A DNA stretch of 25,631 nucleotides from NCBI GenBank assembly GCA_964541075.1, contig CAZIPZ010000028.1, forward strand, positions 1-25,631, in the 5' to 3' direction. The position numbers and the translations under genes are program-made. Source of the DNA: CAZIPZ01 sp964541075 (GTDB taxonomy: Bacteria > Acidobacteriota > Terriglobia > 20CM-2-55-15). Below are positions 1-6,800 of this stretch, in pieces (within the stretch, counting starts at the first letter, position 1; every line of letters starts with the position of its first letter). Below the pieces are notes generated by a model, which was given only the letters and a program-made list of their open reading frames with translations, had not been told where the DNA came from and searched no databases.

Positions 1-1
1 A

Positions 2-148
2 GCTGTATCGCCACTCTCGATCGAGGAACACAAAGCCGTCCGTCATGCTCTCGACTATTCCAGTTCAGCGCGCGCCCTTGGCGTTTGCCTGCTGGGCTGG
101 ATCATCCATGGAATGATTTTCTTCGGTATGCTGACGGTGGCTCTATGA
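2..148 (+). CDS. 3' end of an unrecognised membrane-protein gene (partial)
   Basis: An open frame runs in from the left edge and stops with TGA at 146-148, leaving the last 48 residues of a protein. The tail has a charged stretch (IEEHKAVRHALDY) followed by one hydrophobic segment of about 22 residues (ALGVCLLGWIIHGMIFFGML) ending three residues before the stop, so the protein probably ends in a membrane helix. The visible part is too short to name a family. The gene converges on the DUF302 gene, with a hairpin between the two stops. The reading is supported by the uninterrupted frame and the clean hydrophobic C-terminus; the identity is unknown. Confidence 0.55.
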   Translation, partial: AVSPLSIEEHKAVRHALDYSSSARALGVCLLGWIIHGMIFFGMLTVAL

Positions 149-167
149 AGTTGTTGCCTTGGATGGA

Positions 168-198
168 TCCAAATGCGTTGCGTTGTCGCGCATTTGGA
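168..198. terminator. Hairpin between convergent genes
   Basis: TCCAAATGCG (168-177) and CGCATTTGGA (189-198) are perfect 10-bp inverted arms around an 11-nt loop. The hairpin lies between the stop codons of two convergent genes (148 and 204), the usual place for a shared terminator. Neither strand has a clear run of T after the stem, so intrinsic termination is likely but not certain. Confidence 0.5.
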
Positions 199-203
199 CG
201 GAT

Positions 204-656
204 CTAGGGCGACGCCTGTCTGATCTGTGCAGCCAAACCTTCTCGAACCTTTTCCAACAGCCCGCTCAACTCCCTGGCCAGCTTCACAATATCGCTCTCA
301 TACACTAAACCCAACACGGTTTCGGGCAGTGCGAATGACACTGTTACTTCCCTGTCGTGATTTTCTCGAACAACGATGTTGCAGAGGATGAGGAGACCGG
401 CGTCTGCGTCAATTCGCAACGCCTGGTGCGAGACCATGGGGTTGCACACAGACATGATACGGTAACGGTGCTCGTCAACCGCAAGCTTGTCCTTGAATAG
501 GGTTTGCATATCCACATCGGCCACGACTCCAAAGCCATGCCTTCTCAATTCTTGTGTCAATACTTGAAGAACTCTGTCGAAATCCTTGCCAGCATGAATT
601 GAAACCGAATATGTCTTACTCACAAAGCCACTCTGATGATTGGCGTGCCTTTCCAT
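204..656 (-). CDS. DUF302-family protein
   Basis: This 150-residue protein resembles the DUF302 family: an N-terminal TYSVSI strand, then DFDRVLQVLTQELRRHGFGVVADVDMQ, and near the middle a YRIMSVCNP segment. In this family that segment precedes a hydrophobic strand, here GLLILCNIVVRE. The biochemical role is unknown; members often sit beside redox or stress genes. I start it at the ATG at 656 because GAGGAG lies 8-9 nt upstream on the minus strand; a longer in-frame version would start at a TTG inside the promoter. A near-perfect sigma-54 element lies about 85 bp upstream. The gene diverges from a cytochrome c gene, so both may answer the same signal. The family call rests on overall pattern, not a search. 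Confidence 0.72.
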   Translation of the reverse strand: MERHANHQSGFVSKTYSVSIHAGKDFDRVLQVLTQELRRHGFGVVADVDMQTLFKDKLAVDEHRYRIMSVCNPMVSHQALRIDADAGLLILCNIVVRENHDREVTVSFALPETVLGLVYESDIVKLARELSGLLEKVREGLAAQIRQASP

Positions 657-738
657 AGCTTTTCTCCTCAATTTTGCCTGAACGCTGGACTGACAGTTCG
701 TCGCCGATTGATCCGCGCGAGCGACCCAGGCTAACGTT

Positions 739-754
739 TGCAAAAGATCTGCCA
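739..754 (-). promoter_or_regulatory. Sigma-54 (-24/-12) promoter of the DUF302 gene
   Basis: Read on the minus strand the site is TGGCAGATCTTTTGCA. It has the invariant GG, exactly 10 bases, then GC, with full TGGCA and TTGCA cores of the RpoN consensus TGGCAC-N5-TTGCA. Transcription would begin near 728, giving a leader of about 72 nt before the ATG at 656. A palindrome that could bind an activator lies about 80-90 bp upstream of the predicted start. Confidence 0.75.
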
Positions 755-807
755 AGTGCGGAAATGCAATAAATCACACCTTGAAGTGACGACAAAAGAG
801 AATCAGC

Positions 808-820
808 TGACAACTTGTCA
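808..820. promoter_or_regulatory. Palindrome TGACA-N3-TGTCA, candidate activator site
   Basis: TGACAACTTGTCA is a perfect 5-3-5 palindrome. It lies about 80-90 bp upstream of the predicted start of the DUF302 transcript and about 190-200 bp upstream of that of the divergent cytochrome c, both normal distances for an enhancer of a sigma-54 activator. The same palindrome recurs at 13236-13248, with variants at 21686 and 24977. Binding by the regulator encoded at 10586-11998 is inference. Confidence 0.5.
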
Positions 821-985
821 AAGGCATGCATGATCTGGCCTGAAAAGCGCTGACCAAATGGCGAAAGCGTCTCGATGGGTCTTCGGAGTTCGTGCGTTTC
901 TGTCATGCTTTCCAGAAACATTGACGGGTTTGCGTTGCTTTTCCCCAAAAGTGTCAAGTGTGCAGAGGTGAGACTGTCTTTCGAA

Positions 986-1001
986 TGGTCCCATATCTGC
1001 A
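986..1001 (+). promoter_or_regulatory. Possible sigma-54 promoter of the cytochrome c gene
   Basis: TGGTCCCATATCTGCA keeps TGG, the exact GG-N10-GC spacing and TGCA, but the -24 core departs from consensus at its fourth and fifth bases (TC for CA). Transcription would start near 1012, followed by a GGAGGAAGG ribosome site and the ATG at 1045. The position is right, but the match is moderate and could be chance. Confidence 0.4.
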
Positions 1002-1044
1002 AGATTTCGCTGCGAACAAGATTTGAGTTTGGAGGAAGGTGCCT

Positions 1045-1371
1045 ATGAAGATCGCAAGCTCTAAAAAAGCGACAATCGCGCTTTCGGCGGCTTTTGCGTT
1101 ATTTGCTCCTGCGCTGGCTGGCGCTCAGTCGGAAGGTGAGAAACTCTATATGGCTAAGTGTGCGTCTTGCCATGCTAAAGATGGAAGCGGTGATACGCCG
1201 CGCGGAAAAACAATGAAGATCCCCAACTTAAGGAGCCCCGAAATTCGGAAGAAGACGGACGATCAGTTGGTTGAAGGTATTGCGAAGTCTAAGATCCATT
1301 CCGGAATTCAAAAGCAAATGAAATCTGAGGACATCCGGAAGACGGTTATTTTCATTCGGAATGTGAAGTGA
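1045..1371 (+). CDS. Monoheme cytochrome c, periplasmic
   Basis: This 108-residue protein has a lysine-rich N-terminus and hydrophobic core (residues 1-28, ending ALAGAQ), typical of a Sec signal peptide. It has one haem site, CASCH (39-43), and a C-terminal Met92 (KQMKSEDI) placed as the sixth haem ligand. The final helix (DIRKTVIFIRNVK) fits a small class I cytochrome c. It would carry single electrons in the periplasm; its partner is unknown. The ATG at 1045 is chosen over an upstream GTG at 1039 because GGAGGAAGG (1031-1039) covers that GTG and is correctly spaced from the ATG. It diverges from the DUF302 gene and may share its regulation. Confidence 0.88.
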   Translation: MKIASSKKATIALSAAFALFAPALAGAQSEGEKLYMAKCASCHAKDGSGDTPRGKTMKIPNLRSPEIRKKTDDQLVEGIAKSKIHSGIQKQMKSEDIRKTVIFIRNVK

Positions 1372-1388
1372 CCGTCGGGAACCTTGCA

Positions 1389-1487
1389 TCAATCTAGTCG
1401 AATCCATGCAAACAGGATGGCTGCAGCGAACAAAAAAACAGCCAGTCCCAATACCAAGCGCCGTGTGCGAACATATTGCATGACCAT
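1389..1487 (-). CDS. Possible 32-residue single-span membrane peptide
   Basis: Four bases after the stop of the ferric-reductase-like gene an ATG opens a 33-codon frame on the same strand. It encodes a basic head (VRTRRL) followed by a hydrophobic helix of about 19 residues (LVLGLAVFLFAAAILFAWI) and a short RLD tail. This is the layout of a small inner-membrane subunit or regulator with its N-terminus in the cytoplasm. No good ribosome site precedes it, so it would rely on translational coupling. Small accessory peptides are common in membrane redox complexes, but I recognise no family. Spacing, strand and topology are seen in the sequence; that it is expressed is inference. Confidence 0.4.
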   Translation of the reverse strand: MVMQYVRTRRLVLGLAVFLFAAAILFAWIRLD

Positions 1488-1491
1488 ACTT

Positions 1492-2775
1492 TTAGGCGAT
1501 ATCAAACCGCTCCGAGTGAATCTGCCTTGTGTCGATACCTGCTCGGCTCAGGTGCGACTCCACCGCGTCCATCATCGTTGCTGGACCGCAAATGAAGTAG
1601 GTGTAGTTGGCGCGATCTGGCGGCAGGCTTTGACCAAGGACCGATCCCGAGATTCGATCACCAAACAGGTAAGTCACGTCGAGGTTCAGTTCATCCTTCA
1701 GCGACTCCAATTCTTCCCGGAAGGTTAAACCCTCTGCCTTTTGGCTTCCATAAATGAGAAGCACCGGTCGAGTTCGGTCGCCTCGATCCCTTAATGTTCG
1801 AAGCATGCTCATAAACGGTGCGATGCCGATGCCCCCCGCGACGAGAACCCATCCACGAGGAGATTCAAAGTCCGGATTGAAGGCCCCGTACGGCCCTTCC
1901 AAAAATGCTGTGGTCCCTGGTGTCACGAACCTTATTTGCGACGTGAAGTCGCCCAGGTTGCGGATCGTGAACTCAAGATATTCTGTTGAAAAAGCGCTCG
2001 ATGAAAAGGAGAAGGGATGCTGTTGCAGCGAAAACGGATTATCGCCAAGGGTTAGCCAAGCGAATTGTCCAGGCTGGAATCTCAGACCGGAATGCCCGAC
2101 CGGTCGCAGCGCAAGAGTCCATGTCCTTTCGCCTTCCGGATGGACTCCGATTACGCAATATGGGCGCTTCTTGATTTGCAGGGCTTTTCCGACGCGGAGA
2201 TGCCCCAAAAGAAGCAGCGCCCCCACGTTGAGGCTGACCCACAAGACCTTCTGCCAAGTCGTTGCAACATACCATTCCACTTGCAAGATATGGATCAGTG
2301 CAGCAACGACAATGACTGCTCCCAGTAGGCCGTGCGTCAGACGCCACCACTCGTAGGAGATTCCAAATGCTTTTCGGCGGAAGGTGAGCACAAGTATCAG
2401 AACCATGGCGATAACCGATGCTATCAGCAGGAATGCGCGTCCGACCGCTGCGCGAGGATCTAAATACTCGACGTAAGCAGGAGCGGAAACGAGCATCATC
2501 ACAGGATGAAGAAGCGCGAATACGACGGCCACAATGCCGGCTTCTCTGTGAAACTGGATGATCGTATCGAGTCCATGCGGCGAGGCGATTTTCCTGAAGC
2601 GCGCGGTCAGGACGAATTGAAGCGCAAACATCGCCAAGGCAATAAATCCGAGCGCAGCCGAGAACTCAATCCAAAAGCCTCGGGAGGGCGGCAAATCACC
2701 TCCACTTACAATCGCGGCGAGAGGACCAAGCGCGAGAAGCACGTAACATCCGACCCAAAAGATTGTCTTCTTCAA
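1492..2775 (-). CDS. Ferric-reductase-like membrane flavohaem oxidoreductase
   Basis: This 427-residue protein has about six membrane spans (residues 4-190) carrying two histidine pairs spaced for two b haems (His76/His90 and His148/His162), as in the ferric reductase/NADPH oxidase transmembrane family. A cytoplasmic flavoprotein half follows: the FAD motif HPFSFSSS (253-260), the NAD(P)-binding loop GGIGIAPFMSML (314-325), CGPATMMDAVE (396-406) and a terminal SERFDIA. It should pass electrons from NAD(P)H through FAD and haem across the membrane; the acceptor (metal, oxygen or a periplasmic carrier) cannot be read from sequence. The start is a TTG whose TTGA overlaps the chaperonin's stop, with GAGGCGG just upstream. 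Co-transcription with the chaperonin is likely. Confidence 0.85.
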   Translation of the reverse strand: MKKTIFWVGCYVLLALGPLAAIVSGGDLPPSRGFWIEFSAALGFIALAMFALQFVLTARFRKIASPHGLDTIIQFHREAGIVAVVFALLHPVMMLVSAPAYVEYLDPRAAVGRAFLLIASVIAMVLILVLTFRRKAFGISYEWWRLTHGLLGAVIVVAALIHILQVEWYVATTWQKVLWVSLNVGALLLLGHLRVGKALQIKKRPYCVIGVHPEGERTWTLALRPVGHSGLRFQPGQFAWLTLGDNPFSLQQHPFSFSSSAFSTEYLEFTIRNLGDFTSQIRFVTPGTTAFLEGPYGAFNPDFESPRGWVLVAGGIGIAPFMSMLRTLRDRGDRTRPVLLIYGSQKAEGLTFREELESLKDELNLDVTYLFGDRISGSVLGQSLPPDRANYTYFICGPATMMDAVESHLSRAGIDTRQIHSERFDIA

Positions 2776-4394
2776 CTTGCCGCCTCGAAGCCAGGTCTAT
2801 GATCAGTCTTTTCGTCCTCAATTTCCGTCATAGTCGCCTCGGCAAGCAGGAGTGTGCCAGCCACAGAAGCAGCATTTTCCAGCGCCACGCGAACAACCTT
2901 GGTAGGATCGATGATTCCGTTGCTCATGAGATCCACGTATTCATTACGACCGGCGTCGAAACCAAACGAACCGGTCCCGGCTCGCATTCGCTCGACAACC
3001 ACGCCGGCGTCAACCGATGAATTCACCGCAATCTGGCGTGCCGGGGATTCAAGAGCTTTTCTCAAGATCATCACACCTGTACGCTGGTCGCCCGTAAACT
3101 TCGCCGCCTCACTTTCGACGGCTGGAATGCATTTCAACAAAGCGAGTCCACCTCCTGGTACTATTCCTTCGGCCATGGCGGCTTTGGTTGCGCTGATTGC
3201 ATCGTCGAACGCCTCTTTGCGGCTTTTCATCTCGGCTTCCGATGGCGCACCGACGCGAATCACGGCGACTCCACCCGTAAGTTTGGCCAGCCGCTCCTGA
3301 AGTTTTTCGCGGTCGTAGTCCGACGTTGTTTCTTTGATTAAGTTCCGAATTTCAGCGACTCTTCCCGCAATATTCTCCTTCTTGCCGGCTCCACCGACAA
3401 CTGTTGTGGTTTCTTTATCAACGATCACCCGTTTCGCCCTGCCGAGATTTTCGACTCCGATGTTTTCCAGCTTCAATCCGAGTTCTTCGGCTATGAACTG
3501 TCCGCCTGTGAGGATTGCCAGGTCCTGCATTATGGCCTTCCGCCTGTCGCCGAAACCCGGCGCCTTGACTGCGACGCATGAGAGGGTGCCGCGGAGCTTA
3601 TTGACGACGAGCGTTGCCAGCGCTTCCTGATCGACGTCTTCCGCGATAAGCACGAGAGATAGGTGCATCTTCACTATTTGCTCCAGAAGAGGCAGCAGAT
3701 CATTTAGATTGCTGATTTTTCGTTCACACAAAAGGATCAACGTGTCATCGAAGACTGCCTGCATCTTTTCGGAATCCGTTACGAAATAGGGGGAAAGGTA
3801 TCCACGATCGAATTGCATTCCCTCAACAACAGTCAACGTCGTCTCCGTACCCTTGGCTTCCTCAACGGAAATGGCGCCTTCAGGCCCTACACGTTCCATT
3901 GCATCAGCGACAACGTCGCCGATAGCGGGATCGTTGTGTGCGGAAATCGCCGCAACCTGAGCCCGTTCCATTCGATTCTCCACCGGCTTTGAAAACGAGC
4001 GTAGCGCTTCCACTACGGTCCGGACACCCGCATCAATCCCCCTCTTCAGATCAATCGCGCTCGCCCCGGCCGCCACATTGCGGGCGCCCTCAGACAGGAT
4101 CGAAAAGGCCAAAATCGTCGACGTCGTGGTGCCGTCACCGACGACGTCACCAGTGCGCTCGGCCGCTTCTCTCAACATCTGTGCGCCGAGATTCTCGTCT
4201 GCATCTTTGATCTGAATTTCTTTTGCGATTGTCACTCCGTCATTGCAAACGAGCGGACGACCCCATTTTTTGCCAATTAGTACACATTTCGACTTTGGGC
4301 CCAACGTCACGCTTACGGCATCGGCAAGCATCGCCGCTCCACGAACGACTTTTTCTCGCGCTTCTGATCGAAAAAACAACTGTTTGTAACCCAT
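2772..4394 (-). CDS. groEL: GroEL-type 60-kDa chaperonin, divergent paralogue
   Basis: The 540 residues align with GroEL along the whole length, keeping its numbering: Asp52 (NDGVTIA), the ATP motif GDGTTT (86-91), Asp398 and GGG at 414-416. As a chaperonin it should fold proteins in an ATP-driven ring. Several features suggest a secondary paralogue: the usual GRN after LGPK is SKC (35-37), the tail is acidic and lacks the Gly-Gly-Met repeat, and no groES is adjacent. The start is the ATG at 4394, preceded by AGGAGGAAGT. It diverges from ftsH across 86 bp and runs into a ferric-reductase-like gene with overlapping stop and start. I see no CIRCE-type repeat in the upstream region, so control is probably not by HrcA. 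Confidence 0.95.
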   Translation of the reverse strand: MGYKQLFFRSEAREKVVRGAAMLADAVSVTLGPKSKCVLIGKKWGRPLVCNDGVTIAKEIQIKDADENLGAQMLREAAERTGDVVGDGTTTSTILAFSILSEGARNVAAGASAIDLKRGIDAGVRTVVEALRSFSKPVENRMERAQVAAISAHNDPAIGDVVADAMERVGPEGAISVEEAKGTETTLTVVEGMQFDRGYLSPYFVTDSEKMQAVFDDTLILLCERKISNLNDLLPLLEQIVKMHLSLVLIAEDVDQEALATLVVNKLRGTLSCVAVKAPGFGDRRKAIMQDLAILTGGQFIAEELGLKLENIGVENLGRAKRVIVDKETTTVVGGAGKKENIAGRVAEIRNLIKETTSDYDREKLQERLAKLTGGVAVIRVGAPSEAEMKSRKEAFDDAISATKAAMAEGIVPGGGLALLKCIPAVESEAAKFTGDQRTGVMILRKALESPARQIAVNSSVDAGVVVERMRAGTGSFGFDAGRNEYVDLMSNGIIDPTKVVRVALENAASVAGTLLLAEATMTEIEDEKTDHRPGFEAAS

Positions 4395-4429
4395 CGGACT
4401 TCCTCCTGTTTATTTTCGCGCCACTTGTA

Positions 4430-4445
4430 TGCACGTGGCAGACCG
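4430..4445 (-). promoter_or_regulatory. Weak sigma-54-like element facing the chaperonin gene
   Basis: On the minus strand CGGTCTGCCACGTGCA keeps the GG-N10-GC spacing and TGCA, but the rest of the -24 box is poor. It overlaps the strong ftsH element on the other strand. A start near 4419 would leave a 25-nt leader containing AGGAGGAAGT. I regard it as possible only. Confidence 0.25.
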
Positions 4446-4451
4446 CTTGCA
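4436..4451 (+). promoter_or_regulatory. Sigma-54 (-24/-12) promoter of ftsH
   Basis: TGGCAGACCGCTTGCA matches the RpoN consensus at TGGCA and TTGCA with exact GG-N10-GC spacing. It is one of the two best matches in the window, the other being at 739-754. Transcription would start near 4462, just before the AAAGGGGAA ribosome site and the ATG at 4481. FtsH is more commonly under housekeeping or heat-shock sigma factors, so this placement is notable. No TGACA-N3-TGTCA palindrome is seen within the 86-bp intergenic space. Confidence 0.75.
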
Positions 4452-4480
4452 TTGATGTGCGGTGCAAAGGGGAACTTGCG

Positions 4481-6331
4481 ATGCCCGAGCACAAAAGACT
4501 ACCCATTTACACTCTGCTGATCTACGGCATGGCGGCGGGTTTGGTTTTTCTGACGACCCTCTATCCTGCTTCTTCTTCCAAGGCGCTGACGTACACTGAA
4601 TTCATCCAGGAAGTCCGCGATGGAAAGGTCGAGGCGGTAGAGGTCTCGAATTCCAACCTCATTGGAAAGCTAAAAAAGCCTGAGGGCTCCACAACGGACC
4701 TTTCGATTTCGACCCCACGTCTGCCTAACATGGATGAGGCCTATCTAATGGATGAGCTCATCGCACAGGACGTCAAGATCATCGCCAAGCCGACCACCGG
4801 ATGGGGAGGGCTGGTCGCTTTGTTCGTCCCAGTATTTCTCCTTGTTCTGGTGGCGCTAACCTCTCGGGCAAAACCGCTGGGCGCGAGTGGGGTTGCAAAG
4901 AGCAAGGCGAAGATCTATGACGAATATACTCGCAGTAATGTCACGTTTGCAGACGTCGCTGGTGTGGATGAGGCAGAAGCTGAACTGATCGAAGTGGTCG
5001 ATTTTTTAAAAACACCCCAGAAGTACACCCGGCTCGGGGGACGCATCCCGAAAGGTGTGCTTTTGGTAGGACCTCCGGGAACCGGCAAGACTTTGCTTGC
5101 AAAAGCGGTAGCCGGCGAAGCGAAGGCCCCGTTCTTCTCGATTTCGGGCTCTGAATTCATGGAGATCTTCGTCGGCGTCGGAGCGGCGCGCGTGCGAGAT
5201 CTCTTTGAACAGGCAAAACGGCGCGCGCCATGCATCGTGTTCATCGATGAACTGGATGCCATCGGAAAATCTCGGGCCACAGGACGAGGCATCCTCTTCA
5301 GCAATGATGAACGAGAACAGACGCTCAATCAGCTTCTTGCAGAGATGGACGGATTCGACAGTTCCGCCGGCGTCATCATCATGGCAGCAACGAATACACC
5401 CGAAGTCCTGGACCAAGCGTTGCTTCGGGCGGGCCGATTCGACCGTCACATCATTGTAGACCGGCCGGACATTGACGGCCGGGAAGCCATTTTGAAAGTA
5501 CACACCTCGAAGGTAGCCTTGGCGCCGAATGCAGATTTGCGCCTGATTGCAAGCCGCACGCCTGGAATGGTGGGTGCGGACCTTGCCAATATCATTAACG
5601 AGGCTGCGTTGCTTGCCGCGCGGCGGCAGGCGGTCCAAGTGGAGATGTTCGACATAGAAGAAGCTATTGACCGTGTCATGTTAGGACTGGAGAAGAAGAA
5701 CCGAGTGATGAGCGCTGCCGAAAAACGGAGAGTCGCATTCCACGAATCCGGTCACGCGCTGGTTGCCTTAACGGTGGACCGGCTGCATCCCGTGCACCGC
5801 ATATCGATCATCCCGCGATCTGTCGGCGCGCTCGGGCATACCCTGCAACTGCCAACTGAAGAGCACTTCCTGATGACACGCACGGAACTTCGGGATCAGC
5901 TCGCGGTGATGCTCGGCGGAAGAGCCGCGGAAGACATCGTCTTCAACAGCGATGTTTCCACGGGCGCGGCTGATGATCTCGAGCGGGCTTCCGAACTTGC
6001 GAGGCAAATGGTCACAAGATTCGGAATGAGCGAAAAGCTCGGGCATTTGACATATGGAAAGCCTCTTTCAGGGCGCTTTCTGCAAACTGCATTTGCCTCT
6101 GAAGACCGCAACTACAGTGAAAAAACGGCTCAGGCGATAGACGAAGAAGTTCGGCTCCTTATTGAGGAATGTTATGAGCGAAGCCGCACTGTTCTATTCG
6201 GCCGCCGTGAAGAACTTGAACATGTGGCCGAGACGTTGATGGAGCGTGAAACACTCGATCGTTCGGCGCTTGATGCCGTGATTGCCAGTGCACACACGGC
6301 AGTTGAATGGACGGCGGAAAAAGCGATATGA
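4481..6331 (+). CDS. ftsH: FtsH, membrane AAA+ zinc metalloprotease
   Basis: This 616-residue protein has the full FtsH plan: membrane helix 9-29, a small periplasmic domain, a second helix near 110-127, then the AAA+ module with Walker A GPPGTGKT (197-204), Walker B VFIDE (253-257) and arginine fingers in RAGRFDR (316-322). The protease follows with HESGH (421-425) and the third zinc ligand Asp499. It extracts and degrades membrane and unstable soluble proteins. The pore segment reads FMEIFVGVGA, where most FtsH proteins have FVEMFVG. I start at the ATG at 4481, with AAAGGGGAA 7 nt upstream; the frame is open further 5' but reads back through the promoter. The downstream cytochrome gene overlaps by ATGA. 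A chromosome often carries another ftsH, and this one looks stress-associated by context. Confidence 0.96.
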   Translation: MPEHKRLPIYTLLIYGMAAGLVFLTTLYPASSSKALTYTEFIQEVRDGKVEAVEVSNSNLIGKLKKPEGSTTDLSISTPRLPNMDEAYLMDELIAQDVKIIAKPTTGWGGLVALFVPVFLLVLVALTSRAKPLGASGVAKSKAKIYDEYTRSNVTFADVAGVDEAEAELIEVVDFLKTPQKYTRLGGRIPKGVLLVGPPGTGKTLLAKAVAGEAKAPFFSISGSEFMEIFVGVGAARVRDLFEQAKRRAPCIVFIDELDAIGKSRATGRGILFSNDEREQTLNQLLAEMDGFDSSAGVIIMAATNTPEVLDQALLRAGRFDRHIIVDRPDIDGREAILKVHTSKVALAPNADLRLIASRTPGMVGADLANIINEAALLAARRQAVQVEMFDIEEAIDRVMLGLEKKNRVMSAAEKRRVAFHESGHALVALTVDRLHPVHRISIIPRSVGALGHTLQLPTEEHFLMTRTELRDQLAVMLGGRAAEDIVFNSDVSTGAADDLERASELARQMVTRFGMSEKLGHLTYGKPLSGRFLQTAFASEDRNYSEKTAQAIDEEVRLLIEECYERSRTVLFGRREELEHVAETLMERETLDRSALDAVIASAHTAVEWTAEKAI

Positions 6332-6753
6332 CAGGAGTAAAGCGCCCGCGCATGGCCCTCGCCACAAGCTTTCTAGCACTACTTTTTCCAGCATGTACGT
6401 CAAGAGAAGTTGTTGAAAAAGACTTTGAACCCCGACCCCATTTTTGGACAGCGGGAGATGCCACCGCAGGCAAGAAAGCTTTTCTCGAATTGAAATGCAA
6501 CACTTGCCACCGTGTGGCCGGGGAAGATTTTCCACTGTTGTCTCAAGTTCATCCAGGCCCCGCGATCGGAAATGCCCAGGCTGGGCGAGGATCTGAATGG
6601 ATAGCCGAAGCCGTTGTTCAACCTTCTCACTCTGTATCTTCGCTTGCAGGCGCCTGGCAGGGGAAATCATCCAGCATGGGTGACTATAGCAATGTCATGA
6701 CGGTGCGCCAATTGATGGACATCGTTGCATACATACAGTCCAAAGAATTTTGA
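6328..6753 (+). CDS. Cytochrome c lipoprotein coupled to ftsH
   Basis: This 141-residue protein starts at an ATG overlapping the ftsH stop (ATGA, 6328-6331), a sign of translational coupling. A hydrophobic leader ends in LLFPAC, a plausible though imperfect lipobox with Cys23 as lipid anchor. One haem site CNTCH lies at 57-61, and SSMGDYSNVMTVRQLMDIVAYIQ (111-137) is the usual C-terminal Met-ligand segment of class I cytochromes, Met117 being the likely ligand. It should be a membrane-tethered electron carrier facing the periplasm. An in-frame ATG at 6352 is an alternative start. Pairing a cytochrome with FtsH is unusual; a role in respiratory quality control is speculation. Confidence 0.85.
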   Translation: MTGVKRPRMALATSFLALLFPACTSREVVEKDFEPRPHFWTAGDATAGKKAFLELKCNTCHRVAGEDFPLLSQVHPGPAIGNAQAGRGSEWIAEAVVQPSHSVSSLAGAWQGKSSSMGDYSNVMTVRQLMDIVAYIQSKEF

Positions 6754-6800
6754 GTCCTTGAATTCTCTCTCGGCGCAACTCGCAACAAGAATATTCTGAC

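Noticed and set aside
657..755. N-terminal extension of DUF302 to a TTG at 755
   Set aside because: It would translate through the promoter; the ATG at 656 has GAGGAG at good spacing.
616..1002. 128-codon minus-strand frame between DUF302 and cytochrome c
   Set aside because: It starts at TTG without a ribosome site, overlaps the DUF302 start and contains the strong sigma-54 promoter and the palindrome; no domain is recognisable.
4223..4480. 5' extension of the ftsH frame
   Set aside because: It reads through the divergent promoter and into groEL; the family N-terminus begins at MPEHKRLPIY with a good ribosome site.
6754..6800. Terminator between the cytochrome lipoprotein and the acyl-CoA synthetase fusion
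   Set aside because: Only short palindromic words (GAATTC, GAATATTC) occur; no stable stem with a T-run.
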